Shown: positions 44,977 through 53,822 of the stretch, piece by piece
Position numbering within the stretch: position 1 is the first letter of the stretch
Layout: each line of letters opens with the position of its first letter
DNA from: Aureimonas sp. SK2
Lineage (GTDB): Bacteria > Pseudomonadota > Alphaproteobacteria > Rhizobiales > Rhizobiaceae
Direction of reading: 5' to 3'
Assembly (NCBI RefSeq): GCF_029813115.1
Contig: NZ_JAPZDS010000008.1
Location: 62,001-126,000, forward strand
Length of the DNA: 64,000 nt
Position numbers and translations under genes: made by a program
The notes under the pieces: model-generated
The model's database searches: none
The model's input: only the letters and a program-made list of their open reading frames with translations
Told to the model about the DNA's origin: nothing

Positions 44977-47931
44977 TCAGACCTCGTCCAGCGCGTCGCG
45001 CAGCTTGGCGGCGAGGTCCTCCAGGGAGAAGGGCTTGGTGAGGAGGCGCACGCCGGGGTCGAGCACCCCGTGGTGCACGATGGCGTTGCGCGTATAGCCG
45101 GTCGTGAAGACGACGCGCAGGTTCGGCCGCTGCCGCCGGGCTTCCTCGGCCAGTTCGCGCCCGTCGATGTCCGGCATCACCACGTCGGTGAACAGGACGT
45201 CGATGTCGGGGTGCTGCCCGAGGAGGCGGAGCGCCTCCGCGGCGCCGTCCGCTTCCAGGGTCCGGTAGCCGAGCTCCTGCACCGCCTCGATGGTCACCCG
45301 GCGCACGCTCTCGTCGTCCTCCACGACCAGGATCAGCTCGGCCGAGGGGTCGGTGAGTTCGGGCAGCGCCGACGCCGTCTCCTCGGCGGCTTCGTGCCCG
45401 GCCACGAGGCGCGGTAGGTAGATCTTGATGCTGGTGCCCCGTCCGGGCTCGGAGTAGATCTTCACGTGCCCGTCCGACTGCTTGACGAAGCCGTAGACCT
45501 GGCTGAGGCCGAGGCCCGTTCCCTTGCCGATCTCCTTTGTGGTGAAGAACGGGTCGAAGGCCTTGGCCATCACCTCGGCCGTCATGCCGGTGCCGCTGTC
45601 GGTCACCGCCAGAAGGACGTACTGCCCCGGCACGATGCCGATGTCCCTGGCGGCGTAGCGGTCGTCGAGATGGGCGTTCTGGGTCTCGATCGTCAGGCGG
45701 CCGCCGTCCGGCATGGCGTCGCGCGCGTTGACGGCGAGATTGACGATGACGTTCTCGAGCTGGTTGGCGTCGACCGAGCAGGACCAGAGCCCGCCGCCGA
45801 GCACCGTTTCCAGCCGGATGTTGCCGCTGAGCGTCCGGCGCAGAAGCTCGGACATGCCCGCCACCAGCTTGTTGAGATCGACCGCCTGCGGGTTGAGCGG
45901 CTGCTGGCGCGAGAAGGCGAGGAGCCGGTGCGTCAGCGTCGCCGCCCGGCGCGCGCCTTCCATCGCGTTGTCGGCATAGCGGCGGAGCCGCGCCTCGCCG
46001 TCCGGCAGGCGGCGTCCGAGAAGGTCGAGCGAGCCGATGATCACGGACAGCATGTTGTTGAAGTCGTGCGCGATGCCGCCGGTAAGCTGGCCGACGGCCT
46101 CCATCTTCTGGGCCTGGCGCAGCACTTCCGATGTGCGCTCCAGTTCGGCCGAGCGCTCGCGCACCCGCTCCTCCAGCGTGGCGTTCAGCTCGATTAAGGC
46201 GGCTTCGGCCCGGGCGCGTTCCAGCGCCTCGCGGGTTCTCGCCCCCACTTCCTCGACCAGATGGATCTCGGCCTCGGTCCAGCGGCGGGGCTGGGGCTCG
46301 TGCAGGTAGAGGATCGAGCGCAGCGCGCCGTCGCGCAGAAGAGGGGCGACCACCAGCGACAGGCATCCGATGCCGTCCCATGTCGCGCCGAAGGCCCGGC
46401 CGACGCGCGGATCGGTGCGCGCGTCCTCCACCACCAGCGTTCGCCCGGCCCGCAGCTCGTCGATCGCCGCCGGACCGAAGGCGTCGAGGATCCGGCTCTC
46501 GCCGGCAAGGCTCGCCACGTCGGGCGAGCGGGTCCAGTCGCGCGCCACACGCACGACCTCGCCGCTCGGATCGACCTCGCCATAGCCGCAGCGAGCCGCC
46601 TTGACGCGCTGCCCGAGGAGCTCGGTCGCCGCCCTTTCAACGCCGACCGGATCGAGATGGACCAGAAGGGTGTCGTTGAGCTGCAGCAGAAACTCGCGCC
46701 GTTCCTCGGCCAGCTTGAAGTCGTGGATGTCGGTGCAGGTGCCGTACCAGCGGACGATCCGTCCCGCCGGGTCGCGCGTCGGCTGCGCCCGTCCGAGAAC
46801 CCAGCGATACTCGCCCGTATGATGCCGCAGGCGGTACTCGATGTGATAGGGCTCGCCGGTCTCCAGGCAACGCCGCCAGACCGCCCAGGCGCGCTCCTGA
46901 TCGTCCGGGTGGAACATGCCGTTCCATCCTTCGCCGTCGGTCGAGCCGTAGGGCATGCCGGTGAATTCGTACCAGCGGTTGTTGTAGTAGTCGTGGAAGC
47001 CGTCGGGCTGCGTCGTCCAGATCATCTGGTCGATCGTGTTGGCGATGGTCTGGAAGGCGGCCTCGCTGGCGCGCAGGCGATCCTCGCTCGTGCGCCGCTC
47101 GTCGATGTCGATCACCGAACCGACGAAACCGAGAAAGGTGCCCGACCCGTCGAAGCGCGGCGAGGCCGCGTCGATCGCCCAGCGATACCGGCCGTCTGAA
47201 TGGCGCAGGCGGTATTCCAGCCGGAAGGCGCTGTGCGCCGCGTTCGCCTCGCGGAAGATCCGGCCGGCTTCGTCCGCATCGTCGGGATGCGTGGCGTCCA
47301 GCCAGCCGAAGCCTTCTGCCGCCTCGGGCGTCTGGCCGGTGGTGTCGTACCACGACCGGTTGAGATAGGTGCAGCGGCCTTCCGGGTCGGTGACCCAGAG
47401 CATGACCGGCGCATTGTCGGCCATGTTGCGGAAGCGGCTCTCGCTCTCCGCCAGCCGCCGCTCGCTGGTCACGCGCCCGGTGGTCTCCGAGACGATGCAC
47501 AGGACGCCCGCCACCGACCCCGCCTCGTCGCGCACGGCCGAGTAGCTGATGTCGAAGAAGACCTCTTCGAGAAAGCCGTGCCGCTCGATCTGGAACGGAC
47601 GGTCCTTGGCGGCCACCGTCTCCCCCGTCTCGCGGACGCTGCGCAGGAGCGGCTCGAGATCATCCCAGAGTTCGGACCAGTTCTCACGCGCCGGTCGTCC
47701 GAAGGCACGGGGATGCTTGTCGCCGATCGTCGGCGCATAGGCCTCGTTGTAGAAGGCGATGTAATCCGGCCCCCAGAACAGGACGATCTCGGCGCGCGCC
47801 GAGATCACGAGGCCGATCGTGGTGCGCAGGGCGGGGGGCCAGGACGGGGGAGGGCCAAGCGGGCAGTCGGTCCAGTCCCGCGATCCGATCAGCGCGCCGA
47901 TCGCGCCCAGATCCTCCAGTGCGAACGCCAT
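44977..47931 (-). CDS. PAS/GAF hybrid sensor histidine kinase with receiver
   Basis: The product has 984 residues from the ATG at 47931 ([12 protein letters not shown]); the ATG at 48000 adds a leader of low credibility. Domains in order are an N-terminal PAS-like region (about 1-155, [15 protein letters not shown]), PAS (165-285), PAS (290-415, [17 protein letters not shown]), GAF (425-575), HisKA with His622 in [10 protein letters not shown], HATPase ([14 protein letters not shown], then [14 protein letters not shown]) and a receiver with Asp916 in LFTDVVMPD. There is no membrane segment, so it senses a cytoplasmic signal, possibly light or redox through PAS; no LOV cysteine motif is seen. 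It converges with the single-domain response regulator. Confidence 0.88.
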   Translation of the reverse strand: MAFALEDLGAIGALIGSRDWTDCPLGPPPSWPPALRTTIGLVISARAEIVLFWGPDYIAFYNEAYAPTIGDKHPRAFGRPARENWSELWDDLEPLLRSVRETGETVAAKDRPFQIERHGFLEEVFFDISYSAVRDEAGSVAGVLCIVSETTGRVTSERRLAESESRFRNMADNAPVMLWVTDPEGRCTYLNRSWYDTTGQTPEAAEGFGWLDATHPDDADEAGRIFREANAAHSAFRLEYRLRHSDGRYRWAIDAASPRFDGSGTFLGFVGSVIDIDERRTSEDRLRASEAAFQTIANTIDQMIWTTQPDGFHDYYNNRWYEFTGMPYGSTDGEGWNGMFHPDDQERAWAVWRRCLETGEPYHIEYRLRHHTGEYRWVLGRAQPTRDPAGRIVRWYGTCTDIHDFKLAEERREFLLQLNDTLLVHLDPVGVERAATELLGQRVKAARCGYGEVDPSGEVVRVARDWTRSPDVASLAGESRILDAFGPAAIDELRAGRTLVVEDARTDPRVGRAFGATWDGIGCLSLVVAPLLRDGALRSILYLHEPQPRRWTEAEIHLVEEVGARTREALERARAEAALIELNATLEERVRERSAELERTSEVLRQAQKMEAVGQLTGGIAHDFNNMLSVIIGSLDLLGRRLPDGEARLRRYADNAMEGARRAATLTHRLLAFSRQQPLNPQAVDLNKLVAGMSELLRRTLSGNIRLETVLGGGLWSCSVDANQLENVIVNLAVNARDAMPDGGRLTIETQNAHLDDRYAARDIGIVPGQYVLLAVTDSGTGMTAEVMAKAFDPFFTTKEIGKGTGLGLSQVYGFVKQSDGHVKIYSEPGRGTSIKIYLPRLVAGHEAAEETASALPELTDPSAELILVVEDDESVRRVTIEAVQELGYRTLEADGAAEALRLLGQHPDIDVLFTDVVMPDIDGRELAEEARRQRPNLRVVFTTGYTRNAIVHHGVLDPGVRLLTKPFSLEDLAAKLRDALDEV

Positions 47932-47961
47932 ACGGTGCCAGACTCCAACAATGCGATTGCG

Positions 47962-47989
47962 GGGCTCGCGCGGACGCGAACGCGAGCCC
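47962..47989 (-). terminator. hairpin after efp
   Basis: GGGCTCGCG and CGCGAGCCC form a perfect 9-bp stem around a 10-nt loop, 59 nt beyond the efp stop and just upstream of the hybrid kinase start. Confidence 0.4.
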
Positions 47990-48048
47990 GGAGGCCTCAA
48001 CGTCGGGAGGCCGGGTTTGGTTCGCCGGCTTAGCGCGGCGAGGGACGG

Positions 48049-48618
48049 TCAGTCCTTGGCGCGCTCGACATAGGAGCCGTCCGCCGTCATGACGACGATG
48101 CGGGTGCCCGGCGCGATGTGCGGGGGAACCAGCGTGCGCACGCCGTTCGACAGGACGGCCGGCTTGTAGGACGACGAGGCCGTCTGGCCCTTGGTCGTCG
48201 GCTCCGTCTCCGTCACCTCGTAGGTCGCACGCTGCGGCAGCTCGATCGAGATGGCGAGGCCGTTGTAGACGGCGACCTGGACCGCCATGCCTTCCTGGAG
48301 ATAGGGCGCGTAGTCGCCGACCACGCTCTCGGGAACCGCGACCTGGTCGAAGGTCTCGGGGTTCATGAAGTGGAAGCCCTCGTCGTCCGAGTAGAGGAAC
48401 GTGTGCTCGCGCTCCTCCACGAAGGCGCGCTCGACCTGCTCGGTGGTGCGATAGCGGTCCGACACCTTCACGCCGTCGGAGATGCGGCGCATGTCGAGCT
48501 GGGTCACGGGCGTGCCCTTGCCCGGATGGATGTTCTCCGCGGACAGGATCACGTAGAGCTTGCCGTCGTCGCGTTCGACGACGTTGCCTTTGCGGAGCGA
48601 ACTGGCGATCACCTTCAC
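48049..48618 (-). CDS. efp: translation elongation factor P
   Basis: The product has 189 residues from a GTG at 48618 ([12 protein letters not shown]), the start that matches EF-P of relatives; a longer in-frame extension upstream has no support. EF-P binds between the P and E sites and rescues ribosomes stalled at consecutive prolines. Lys34 in HPGKGTP is at the site lysylated by EpmA. C-terminal domains II and III are complete ([14 protein letters not shown], then [22 protein letters not shown]). It is divergent from epmA-epmB (151 bp between starts), so the factor and its modification enzymes share a control region. Confidence 0.96.
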   Translation of the reverse strand: MKVIASSLRKGNVVERDDGKLYVILSAENIHPGKGTPVTQLDMRRISDGVKVSDRYRTTEQVERAFVEEREHTFLYSDDEGFHFMNPETFDQVAVPESVVGDYAPYLQEGMAVQVAVYNGLAISIELPQRATYEVTETEPTTKGQTASSSYKPAVLSNGVRTLVPPHIAPGTRIVVMTADGSYVERAKD

Positions 48619-48769
48619 GGGCTTGGTTCCTGATTTCGGTCTTGTGTTGTAAGGAGCTCGTCCGAGCCTCGATCCCCGGGGCCTAGCGCATCTGACGGTC
48701 CGCCGCCAGTCGGGCGGGTCCGTTTCGCGTAGCACTCCTTGTCCCCGAGACCGTTCGCCGTCTGCCGCC

Positions 48770-49822
48770 ATGACAAAAGCCTCGCCCTGGTGGACGCCCC
48801 ATGTCCACGCCGACCGCCGCCCGCGCCTTCTCCTGCGCAACCGGATGATGGCGGACCTGCGCGCCTGGTTCGCGGCGCGCGACTTCGTCGAGGTCGAAGC
48901 GTCGGCGCTCCAGGTCTCGCCGGGCAACGAGGCGCATCTCGCAGCCTTCGCGACCGCCGAGACGCGCCCCGACGGCACGCGCCAGCCGCTCTATCTCCAC
49001 ACCTCGCCCGAATTCGCCTGCAAGAAGCTGCTGGCGGCGGGCGAGCGGCGCCTGTTCTCGGCCGCCCCCGTCTATCGCAACGGCGAGCGCAGCGCGCTGC
49101 ACCACCCTGCCTTCACCATGCTGGAATGGTACCGCGCGGACGAGACCTACGAAGCGCTGATGGACGACTGCGCGGCGATCATGGCGCTCGCCGCCGAGAC
49201 GGCGGGTGTGAAGCGCTTCCAGTTCCGCGAGCGCAAGGCCGATCCGTTCTTCGCGCCCGAGCGCCTCAGCGTCGCGGAGGCGTTCCAGCTCTTCGCCGGC
49301 ATCGACCTCTTGGGCACCGTCGCGCCCGGCGGCGAGACGGATCGCGCCCGTCTCCTTGCCGATGTTCAGGCCGCCGGCCTGCGCACCGCGCACGACGACA
49401 CCTGGGCGGATCTGTTCAGCCGCGTCCTCACCGAGAAGGTGGAGCCGCGGCTCGGCCAGGGCCGGGCGACGATCCTCTACGACTATCCGATCCCGGAAGC
49501 GGCGCTTGCCCGGCCGAGTGCGCGCGACGGGCGGGTGGCCGAGCGCTTCGAGCTCTACTGCTGCGGCGTCGAACTCGCCAACGCCTTCGGTGAACTGACC
49601 GACGCGGCCGAGCAGCGCCGCCGCTTCACCGCCGAGATGGACGAGCGCGAGCGCGTCTACGGCGAGCGCTATCCGCTGGACGAGGACTTCCTTGCCGCCC
49701 TGGGCCAGATGCCGGAGGCCAGCGGCATCGCGCTCGGCTTCGACCGGCTGGTGATGCTGGCGACGGGCGCCACGCGCATCGAGGATGTCCTCTGGACGCC
49801 CGTCGCGGACCTAAGGTCATGA
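48770..49822 (+). CDS. epmA: EF-P--(R)-beta-lysine ligase
   Basis: The 350-residue protein is a class II lysyl-tRNA synthetase catalytic core without the anticodon domain, as in EpmA (GenX/PoxA/YjeA). Motif 2 is visible in [30 protein letters not shown] (about 92-120) and motif 3 in [17 protein letters not shown] near 318-334. It activates beta-lysine and attaches it to Lys34 of EF-P. The TGA overlaps the ATG of epmB (49819-49822), so ligase and aminomutase are co-translated. The hydroxylase EpmC is not present here. Confidence 0.94.
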   Translation: MTKASPWWTPHVHADRRPRLLLRNRMMADLRAWFAARDFVEVEASALQVSPGNEAHLAAFATAETRPDGTRQPLYLHTSPEFACKKLLAAGERRLFSAAPVYRNGERSALHHPAFTMLEWYRADETYEALMDDCAAIMALAAETAGVKRFQFRERKADPFFAPERLSVAEAFQLFAGIDLLGTVAPGGETDRARLLADVQAAGLRTAHDDTWADLFSRVLTEKVEPRLGQGRATILYDYPIPEAALARPSARDGRVAERFELYCCGVELANAFGELTDAAEQRRRFTAEMDERERVYGERYPLDEDFLAALGQMPEASGIALGFDRLVMLATGATRIEDVLWTPVADLRS

Positions 49823-50868
49823 GCCGCCCCTTGCGCAGCGCCGGGGCGCTGGTGGACGCGGGCCTCGCGCCTCCCGAGAGCCTCGGCGAGCTGGAGCGCG
49901 TAGCCGCGCGCTACGCCGTGTCGGTGACCGCCGACATGGCGGAGCTGATCGGCTACGCGGACGACCCGATCGGCCGCCAGTTCGTGCCCTCCGCCGCCGA
50001 GCTCGACACCCGGCCGGAGGAGCGGGCCGATCCGATCGGCGACGAGGCACACTCGCCTGTTCCGGGCATCGTGCATCGCTATCCCGACCGCGTGCTTTTG
50101 AAACCGCTGCATGTCTGCCCGGTCTATTGCCGCTTCTGCTTTCGCCGCGAGATGGTCGGGCCGGACGGGGCTGGGAGCCTGACCGAGCCCGAACTCGACG
50201 CCGCGCTCGCCTATGTCGCGGGCCGGCCGGAAATCTGGGAGGTCGTGGTGACGGGCGGCGACCCGTTCCTCCTGTCGCCGCGCCGCATCGAGGCGATCGG
50301 CCGCGCGCTGGGCGATATGAAGCACGTCAAGGTCATGCGCTTCCACACGCGCGTGCCCGTCGTGGAGCCGGCGCGGGTCGGCGACGCGCTCGTCTCGGCG
50401 CTGCGCGCCTTTCCCGGCGCGACCTTCGTGGCGCTCCATGCCAACCATCCCGACGAGTTCACGCCCGCCGCGCGCGCCGCCATCGCGCGCATGGTGGACG
50501 CCGGCCTACCCATGGTCAGCCAGTCCGTCCTGCTGCGCGGCGTCAACGACGATGCGGACACATTGTCGCGCCTCATGCGCGGCTTCGTGGAGAACCGCAT
50601 CAAGCCCTACTATCTCCACCAGGGCGATCTCGCGCCCGGCACGGGGCACATGCGCACCACGATCGAGGCCGGGCAGGATCTCGTCAGAAACCTGCGTGGC
50701 CGGGTTTCCGGCCTGTGCCAGCCGACCTACGTGCTCGACATTCCGGGCGGGCACGGCAAGGTGCCGATCGGTCCGGGTTTCATCGAACCGGCCGGCGACG
50801 GCCATCGGGTGATCGATCCTTCAGGCCGCACGCACGCCTATCCTCCGCGCTTGCCGGACCTCGACTAG
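49819..50868 (+). CDS. epmB: EF-P beta-lysylation protein, lysine 2,3-aminomutase-like
   Basis: The 349-residue radical-SAM enzyme has the cluster motif CPVYCRFCF with Cys100, Cys104 and Cys107. PLP-binding and lysine-binding regions match the short EpmB form of lysine 2,3-aminomutase, e.g. VVVTGGDPFLLSP (near 137) and YYLHQGDLAPGTGHMRT near 264, and the C-terminal zinc-binding extension of clostridial KamA is missing. It converts (S)-alpha-lysine to (R)-beta-lysine for EpmA. Coupled to epmA by an ATGA overlap. Confidence 0.94.
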   Translation: MSRPLRSAGALVDAGLAPPESLGELERVAARYAVSVTADMAELIGYADDPIGRQFVPSAAELDTRPEERADPIGDEAHSPVPGIVHRYPDRVLLKPLHVCPVYCRFCFRREMVGPDGAGSLTEPELDAALAYVAGRPEIWEVVVTGGDPFLLSPRRIEAIGRALGDMKHVKVMRFHTRVPVVEPARVGDALVSALRAFPGATFVALHANHPDEFTPAARAAIARMVDAGLPMVSQSVLLRGVNDDADTLSRLMRGFVENRIKPYYLHQGDLAPGTGHMRTTIEAGQDLVRNLRGRVSGLCQPTYVLDIPGGHGKVPIGPGFIEPAGDGHRVIDPSGRTHAYPPRLPDLD

Positions 50869-50904
50869 AAAAAGCGCGACGTCGAGCCCGAACGAGAGTA
50901 TACT

Positions 50905-50924
50905 CGTTGAACGCTCGTTCAACG
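50905..50924. promoter_or_regulatory. CGTTGAAC-N4-GTTCAACG operator-like palindrome
   Basis: A perfect 8-bp inverted repeat with a 4-nt centre (GCTC) lies 36 bp after epmB and 141 bp before the NUDIX start; the adjacent GAGTATACTC (50897-50906) is also palindromic. The TGAACG...CGTTCA core resembles TetR-family operators. It may instead end the epmAB mRNA. Confidence 0.4.
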
Positions 50925-51065
50925 CGCTTGCCCGGTCTGTCCGGCGATGTTGCGTGATCGATGCGACACCCATGCCATCAAATCTCGCTTCGAGAGCGTT
51001 TAACAACGGAAACGCGTGCCGCCCGCGCTAGGGTTGTGGTTGACGTGAGCAGACTTCAGAAGACC

Positions 51066-51608
51066 ATGACCCCGACTGCAATGCAGACACCCGACCCTTC
51101 CGGCTTGCCGCGCGACCAGATCGCAGCCCTGCCCGTGCGCCTGCGCGAGGACGGCGGACTGGAGGTTCTGCTGGTCACCTCGCGCGAGACCCGCCGCTGG
51201 ATCATTCCCAAGGGCTGGCCGATGGACGGGCTCCGCGACGACGCGGCCGCCGGCGTCGAGGCGCTGGAGGAAGCCGGCGTCAAGGGAAAGCTCCTGTCCG
51301 AGCCGGTAGGGCGCTACGCCTACTGGCAGCGTGGGCGGCTGCAGACGCGCTACAACCAGGTCGACGTGTTCCTCCTGAGGGTCGGCAAGGTCCTCAAGAG
51401 CTGGAAGGAAAAGGGGCAGCGCGAGCGCCGGTGGTTCAGCGTCGTGGAGGCGGCCGACCTCGTGCAGGAGCCCGATCTCGGACAGCTCTTCCTGCGCCTG
51501 CCGGGCCATCCCGAGGTCCGCCGCTTCATGGGCCTCGACGCCAAACGCCGAGGCAAGAAGGCATCCGCCGATAAGCCCGCCGGGGGGAAGCAGGCGTCCG
51601 CCGGTTGA
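51066..51608 (+). CDS. NUDIX hydrolase
   Basis: The product has 180 residues from the ATG at 51066; a second ATG at 51081 is possible. The DIPP-like NUDIX segment IPKGWPMDGLRDDAAAGVEALEEAGV (about 45-70) keeps the glutamates of the E-x-x-E-E metal site, but the usual Arg before the first Glu is Val, so activity may be altered. The pattern resembles diphosphoinositol/diadenosine polyphosphate hydrolases of Hyphomicrobiales. The C-terminal 25 residues are Lys/Ala/Gly-rich and disordered. It is the last gene before the CtrA box of the jetABC operon. Confidence 0.82.
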   Translation: MTPTAMQTPDPSGLPRDQIAALPVRLREDGGLEVLLVTSRETRRWIIPKGWPMDGLRDDAAAGVEALEEAGVKGKLLSEPVGRYAYWQRGRLQTRYNQVDVFLLRVGKVLKSWKEKGQRERRWFSVVEAADLVQEPDLGQLFLRLPGHPEVRRFMGLDAKRRGKKASADKPAGGKQASAG

Positions 51609-51626
51609 TCCGGCGGCGCGACGGGG

Positions 51627-51642
51627 TTAAGAGCCGCTTAAC
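51627..51642 (+). promoter_or_regulatory. full-consensus CtrA box upstream of jetA
   Basis: TTAA-GAGCCGC-TTAAC fits the CtrA consensus TTAA-N7-TTAAC at every defined base. It is 89 bp upstream of the jetA ATG and 18 bp after the NUDIX stop. The same bases form a dyad, GTTAAG-N5-CTTAAC. Confidence 0.65.
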
Positions 51643-51730
51643 AGGCTCGTGCAGCGCCCGGTCGATGATCGACGGGCGCGCGGCCTTCGGCGCAAGGCGC
51701 CCGCCCCGTTCAACCTGAGCCCGGATCGGA

Positions 51731-53128
51731 ATGCCGCTCTTCGACGTCCTGCCGCCGGACCTGTTCAAGCCCTTGGCGGCTCCGGCGAAGCGGCTCTATT
51801 CCGACCTCCTCCTCCATGTCTTCCACGAGACCTTCGAGCCGTCTGCCGAGGCGCCGCGGCGCGCGGACGTCCTGCGCGCCATCGAAGCGTTCCTTCTTGC
51901 GCGCGAAAGCGAGGGCGAGGAGGGCGACGTTCCGGCGGGCCGGCCGGAGGAGCGCGCCCGCGCCGTCTACGACCGGCTGGTCGAGACCGGCTGGATGGTG
52001 GAGCACCGCGACCGCTACCTGCGCCTTGTCGACCTCGACCCGGAGGCGGCCGGGCTCCTCCACCTCCTGTCGCGCATCGAGCGGGGCGAGACGCGCTCCT
52101 ATGGCGGCGCGGTCCTGGAGGTCCTGTCCGGCCTCGAAGGCGCGGCCGCTCATCCGGACGAGCGCTCCGAAGCCCTGCGCAACGCGCTTCGCGGCGCCGA
52201 GGACTTCATGGGCCACATGCGCACGGTCGCGGTGTCGCTGCGCCAGGCGGAGGAGCGCATCCTGCGCCAGCCCTCGCTGCGCGCCATCTTCCGCCAGTTC
52301 TTCGGCGACTTCGTCGAGCGCCACCTGATCCGCGACTTCAAGACCCTGCAAACCAAGGACAACCCGTTCCGCTTCCGCACCGCCATCATCCGGCAGGCGA
52401 CGGAGATGATCGAGAACCGGGCGCTGCTCTCGACGCTCGGCGAGGCCTATGGCCGCGAGGGGCGGCTCGACGCGGGGCGCGACGGCGAGGAGGAAATCCG
52501 CGAGGAACTCTCGCGCATCGTCCACGTCTTCGAGGCGGCCGAGCGGCATCTCGATTCCATCAACGCGACGGTGGCCCGCATCGAGCGGCGCATGGTCAAT
52601 GCCGCCCGCCACATGGACCGGATCGCCGGCGGCTCCACGGCCGACCTCGCCGAGGCGCTGCGGCTCGTCGCGGCGCGGGCACACGAGGGCGAGGTGCCGG
52701 TCGCGCCGGTGCTCCTGCCACGCATCCTGCCGCTCGGGCCGCCGCACGTGCCGGCCCCCCGGCGCGACAAGGTGCCGGTGGCTGCCGTTCCCTTGCGCGA
52801 CCTCGCGCCCGATCCCGCGGCCCTGCGCTACGCCCGCGCCAAGGAGGAATACGTCCGGCGCACGCGCGTGACCGCGCCGGTACTGACCGCCTATGTCGAG
52901 CGGGTGCTCGGCGGGCGCTCGGAGATCCGAGCGCGGGACGTGACGCTATCGTCGGTGGACGATTTCGTCGCCTTCCAGCGTCTCCGAGAGCTGCCTTCGA
53001 TCTTCGGTGGCCTCTTGTCGAAGCGCTACGAGATCGAGTTCCTGGACGAGCGCTGCGCCAACCGCTGGATCACCTGCCAGGACTTCGTGATCCGCCGCCG
53101 GCCGGGAGCCCATGCCGATGCCGCCTGA
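51731..53128 (+). CDS. jetA: JetA/MksF-like kleisin subunit of an SMC complex
   Basis: The 465-residue cytoplasmic protein has N-terminal winged-helix features (MPLFDVLPPDLFKPLAAPAK, then YDRLVETGWMVEHRDRYLRL near 80-100), a helical middle (residues 150-320, with FRQFFGDFVERHLIRDFKTLQTKDNPFRFR near 190), and a C-terminal region ending IEFLDERCANRWITCQDFVI. This matches JetA (DUF5716) of Wadjet systems, the equivalent of MukF/MksF, which closes the SMC ring. Its last 17 bp overlap jetB. A CtrA box lies upstream. Family recognition is firm at the operon level, less so for the exact Wadjet type. Confidence 0.82.
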   Translation: MPLFDVLPPDLFKPLAAPAKRLYSDLLLHVFHETFEPSAEAPRRADVLRAIEAFLLARESEGEEGDVPAGRPEERARAVYDRLVETGWMVEHRDRYLRLVDLDPEAAGLLHLLSRIERGETRSYGGAVLEVLSGLEGAAAHPDERSEALRNALRGAEDFMGHMRTVAVSLRQAEERILRQPSLRAIFRQFFGDFVERHLIRDFKTLQTKDNPFRFRTAIIRQATEMIENRALLSTLGEAYGREGRLDAGRDGEEEIREELSRIVHVFEAAERHLDSINATVARIERRMVNAARHMDRIAGGSTADLAEALRLVAARAHEGEVPVAPVLLPRILPLGPPHVPAPRRDKVPVAAVPLRDLAPDPAALRYARAKEEYVRRTRVTAPVLTAYVERVLGGRSEIRARDVTLSSVDDFVAFQRLRELPSIFGGLLSKRYEIEFLDERCANRWITCQDFVIRRRPGAHADAA

Positions 53129-53822
53129 GACCGACGAGTTCCGCGACATCGTGGAGGGCGACTGGGCCGGCGGCCACATCGCCGGCAAGCGTCCGACATC
53201 GGAGGAGATGACCCGCGCCCTGCAGGTGATGATGACGCGTCAGTGCGTCTATTCGCACACGCCCAATATCGGGCGCAGCTACGACCTCGTTCGCGCCTAT
53301 CCCACCTTCTTCGAGCGCTATTTCGGCTCGCTCGGCTATCGGCTCGTGGTGTCGCCGCGCGACCAGATGGTGGCGCTCTCCGTCCCCGCCGACGCGCCAC
53401 GCTACGACGGCCTGTTCGAGCGCCTGCGCAAGGACGAGACGGTCGTGCTGCTCGCGCTCCGCCTGATCTGGGAGGAGGCGCTGCGGGCTCACGAGGCCGG
53501 GGATGCCGGCGTCGTCGATGCCACGACGGACGACCTCGTCGACCGCATCGCCGGCATCGCGCAGGTTCCGCCGCCCGACGAGCCCCGCCTTCTCGACATC
53601 CTGCGGGGCTTTGCCCGCCACGGCGCGGTGCGCCTCGGCGAGCGCGACCGGGTGCGGCGCGTCTCGCCGCTCGCCATCCTGCCCGGCATCGGCATTCTCG
53701 TGCCTGATTCCTATGTGAAGGAGCTGATCCTGTGGGCGGGCGCCCCCCAGCCGCTTTCCTCCGAGGGCGGAAAGGGCGACAACAAGAGCGAACCGCCGTC
53801 CGGGGACGAGCCGAATGTATAG
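53112..53822 (+). CDS. jetB: JetB/MksE-like (DUF4194) subunit
   Basis: The 236-residue protein starts inside jetA. The segment ALQVMMTRQCVYSHTPNIGRSYDLVRAYPTFFERYFGSLGYRL (about 37-79) and VLLALRLIWEEALRAH (near 113-128) match DUF4194, the JetB/MksE/MukE-type winged-helix partner that binds the kleisin. The C-terminal 22 residues (Ser/Gly/Glu/Pro-rich) look disordered. The stop overlaps the jetC start by 8 bp. Together with JetA it would form the KITE-kleisin part of the ring. Confidence 0.83.
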   Translation: MPMPPETDEFRDIVEGDWAGGHIAGKRPTSEEMTRALQVMMTRQCVYSHTPNIGRSYDLVRAYPTFFERYFGSLGYRLVVSPRDQMVALSVPADAPRYDGLFERLRKDETVVLLALRLIWEEALRAHEAGDAGVVDATTDDLVDRIAGIAQVPPPDEPRLLDILRGFARHGAVRLGERDRVRRVSPLAILPGIGILVPDSYVKELILWAGAPQPLSSEGGKGDNKSEPPSGDEPNV

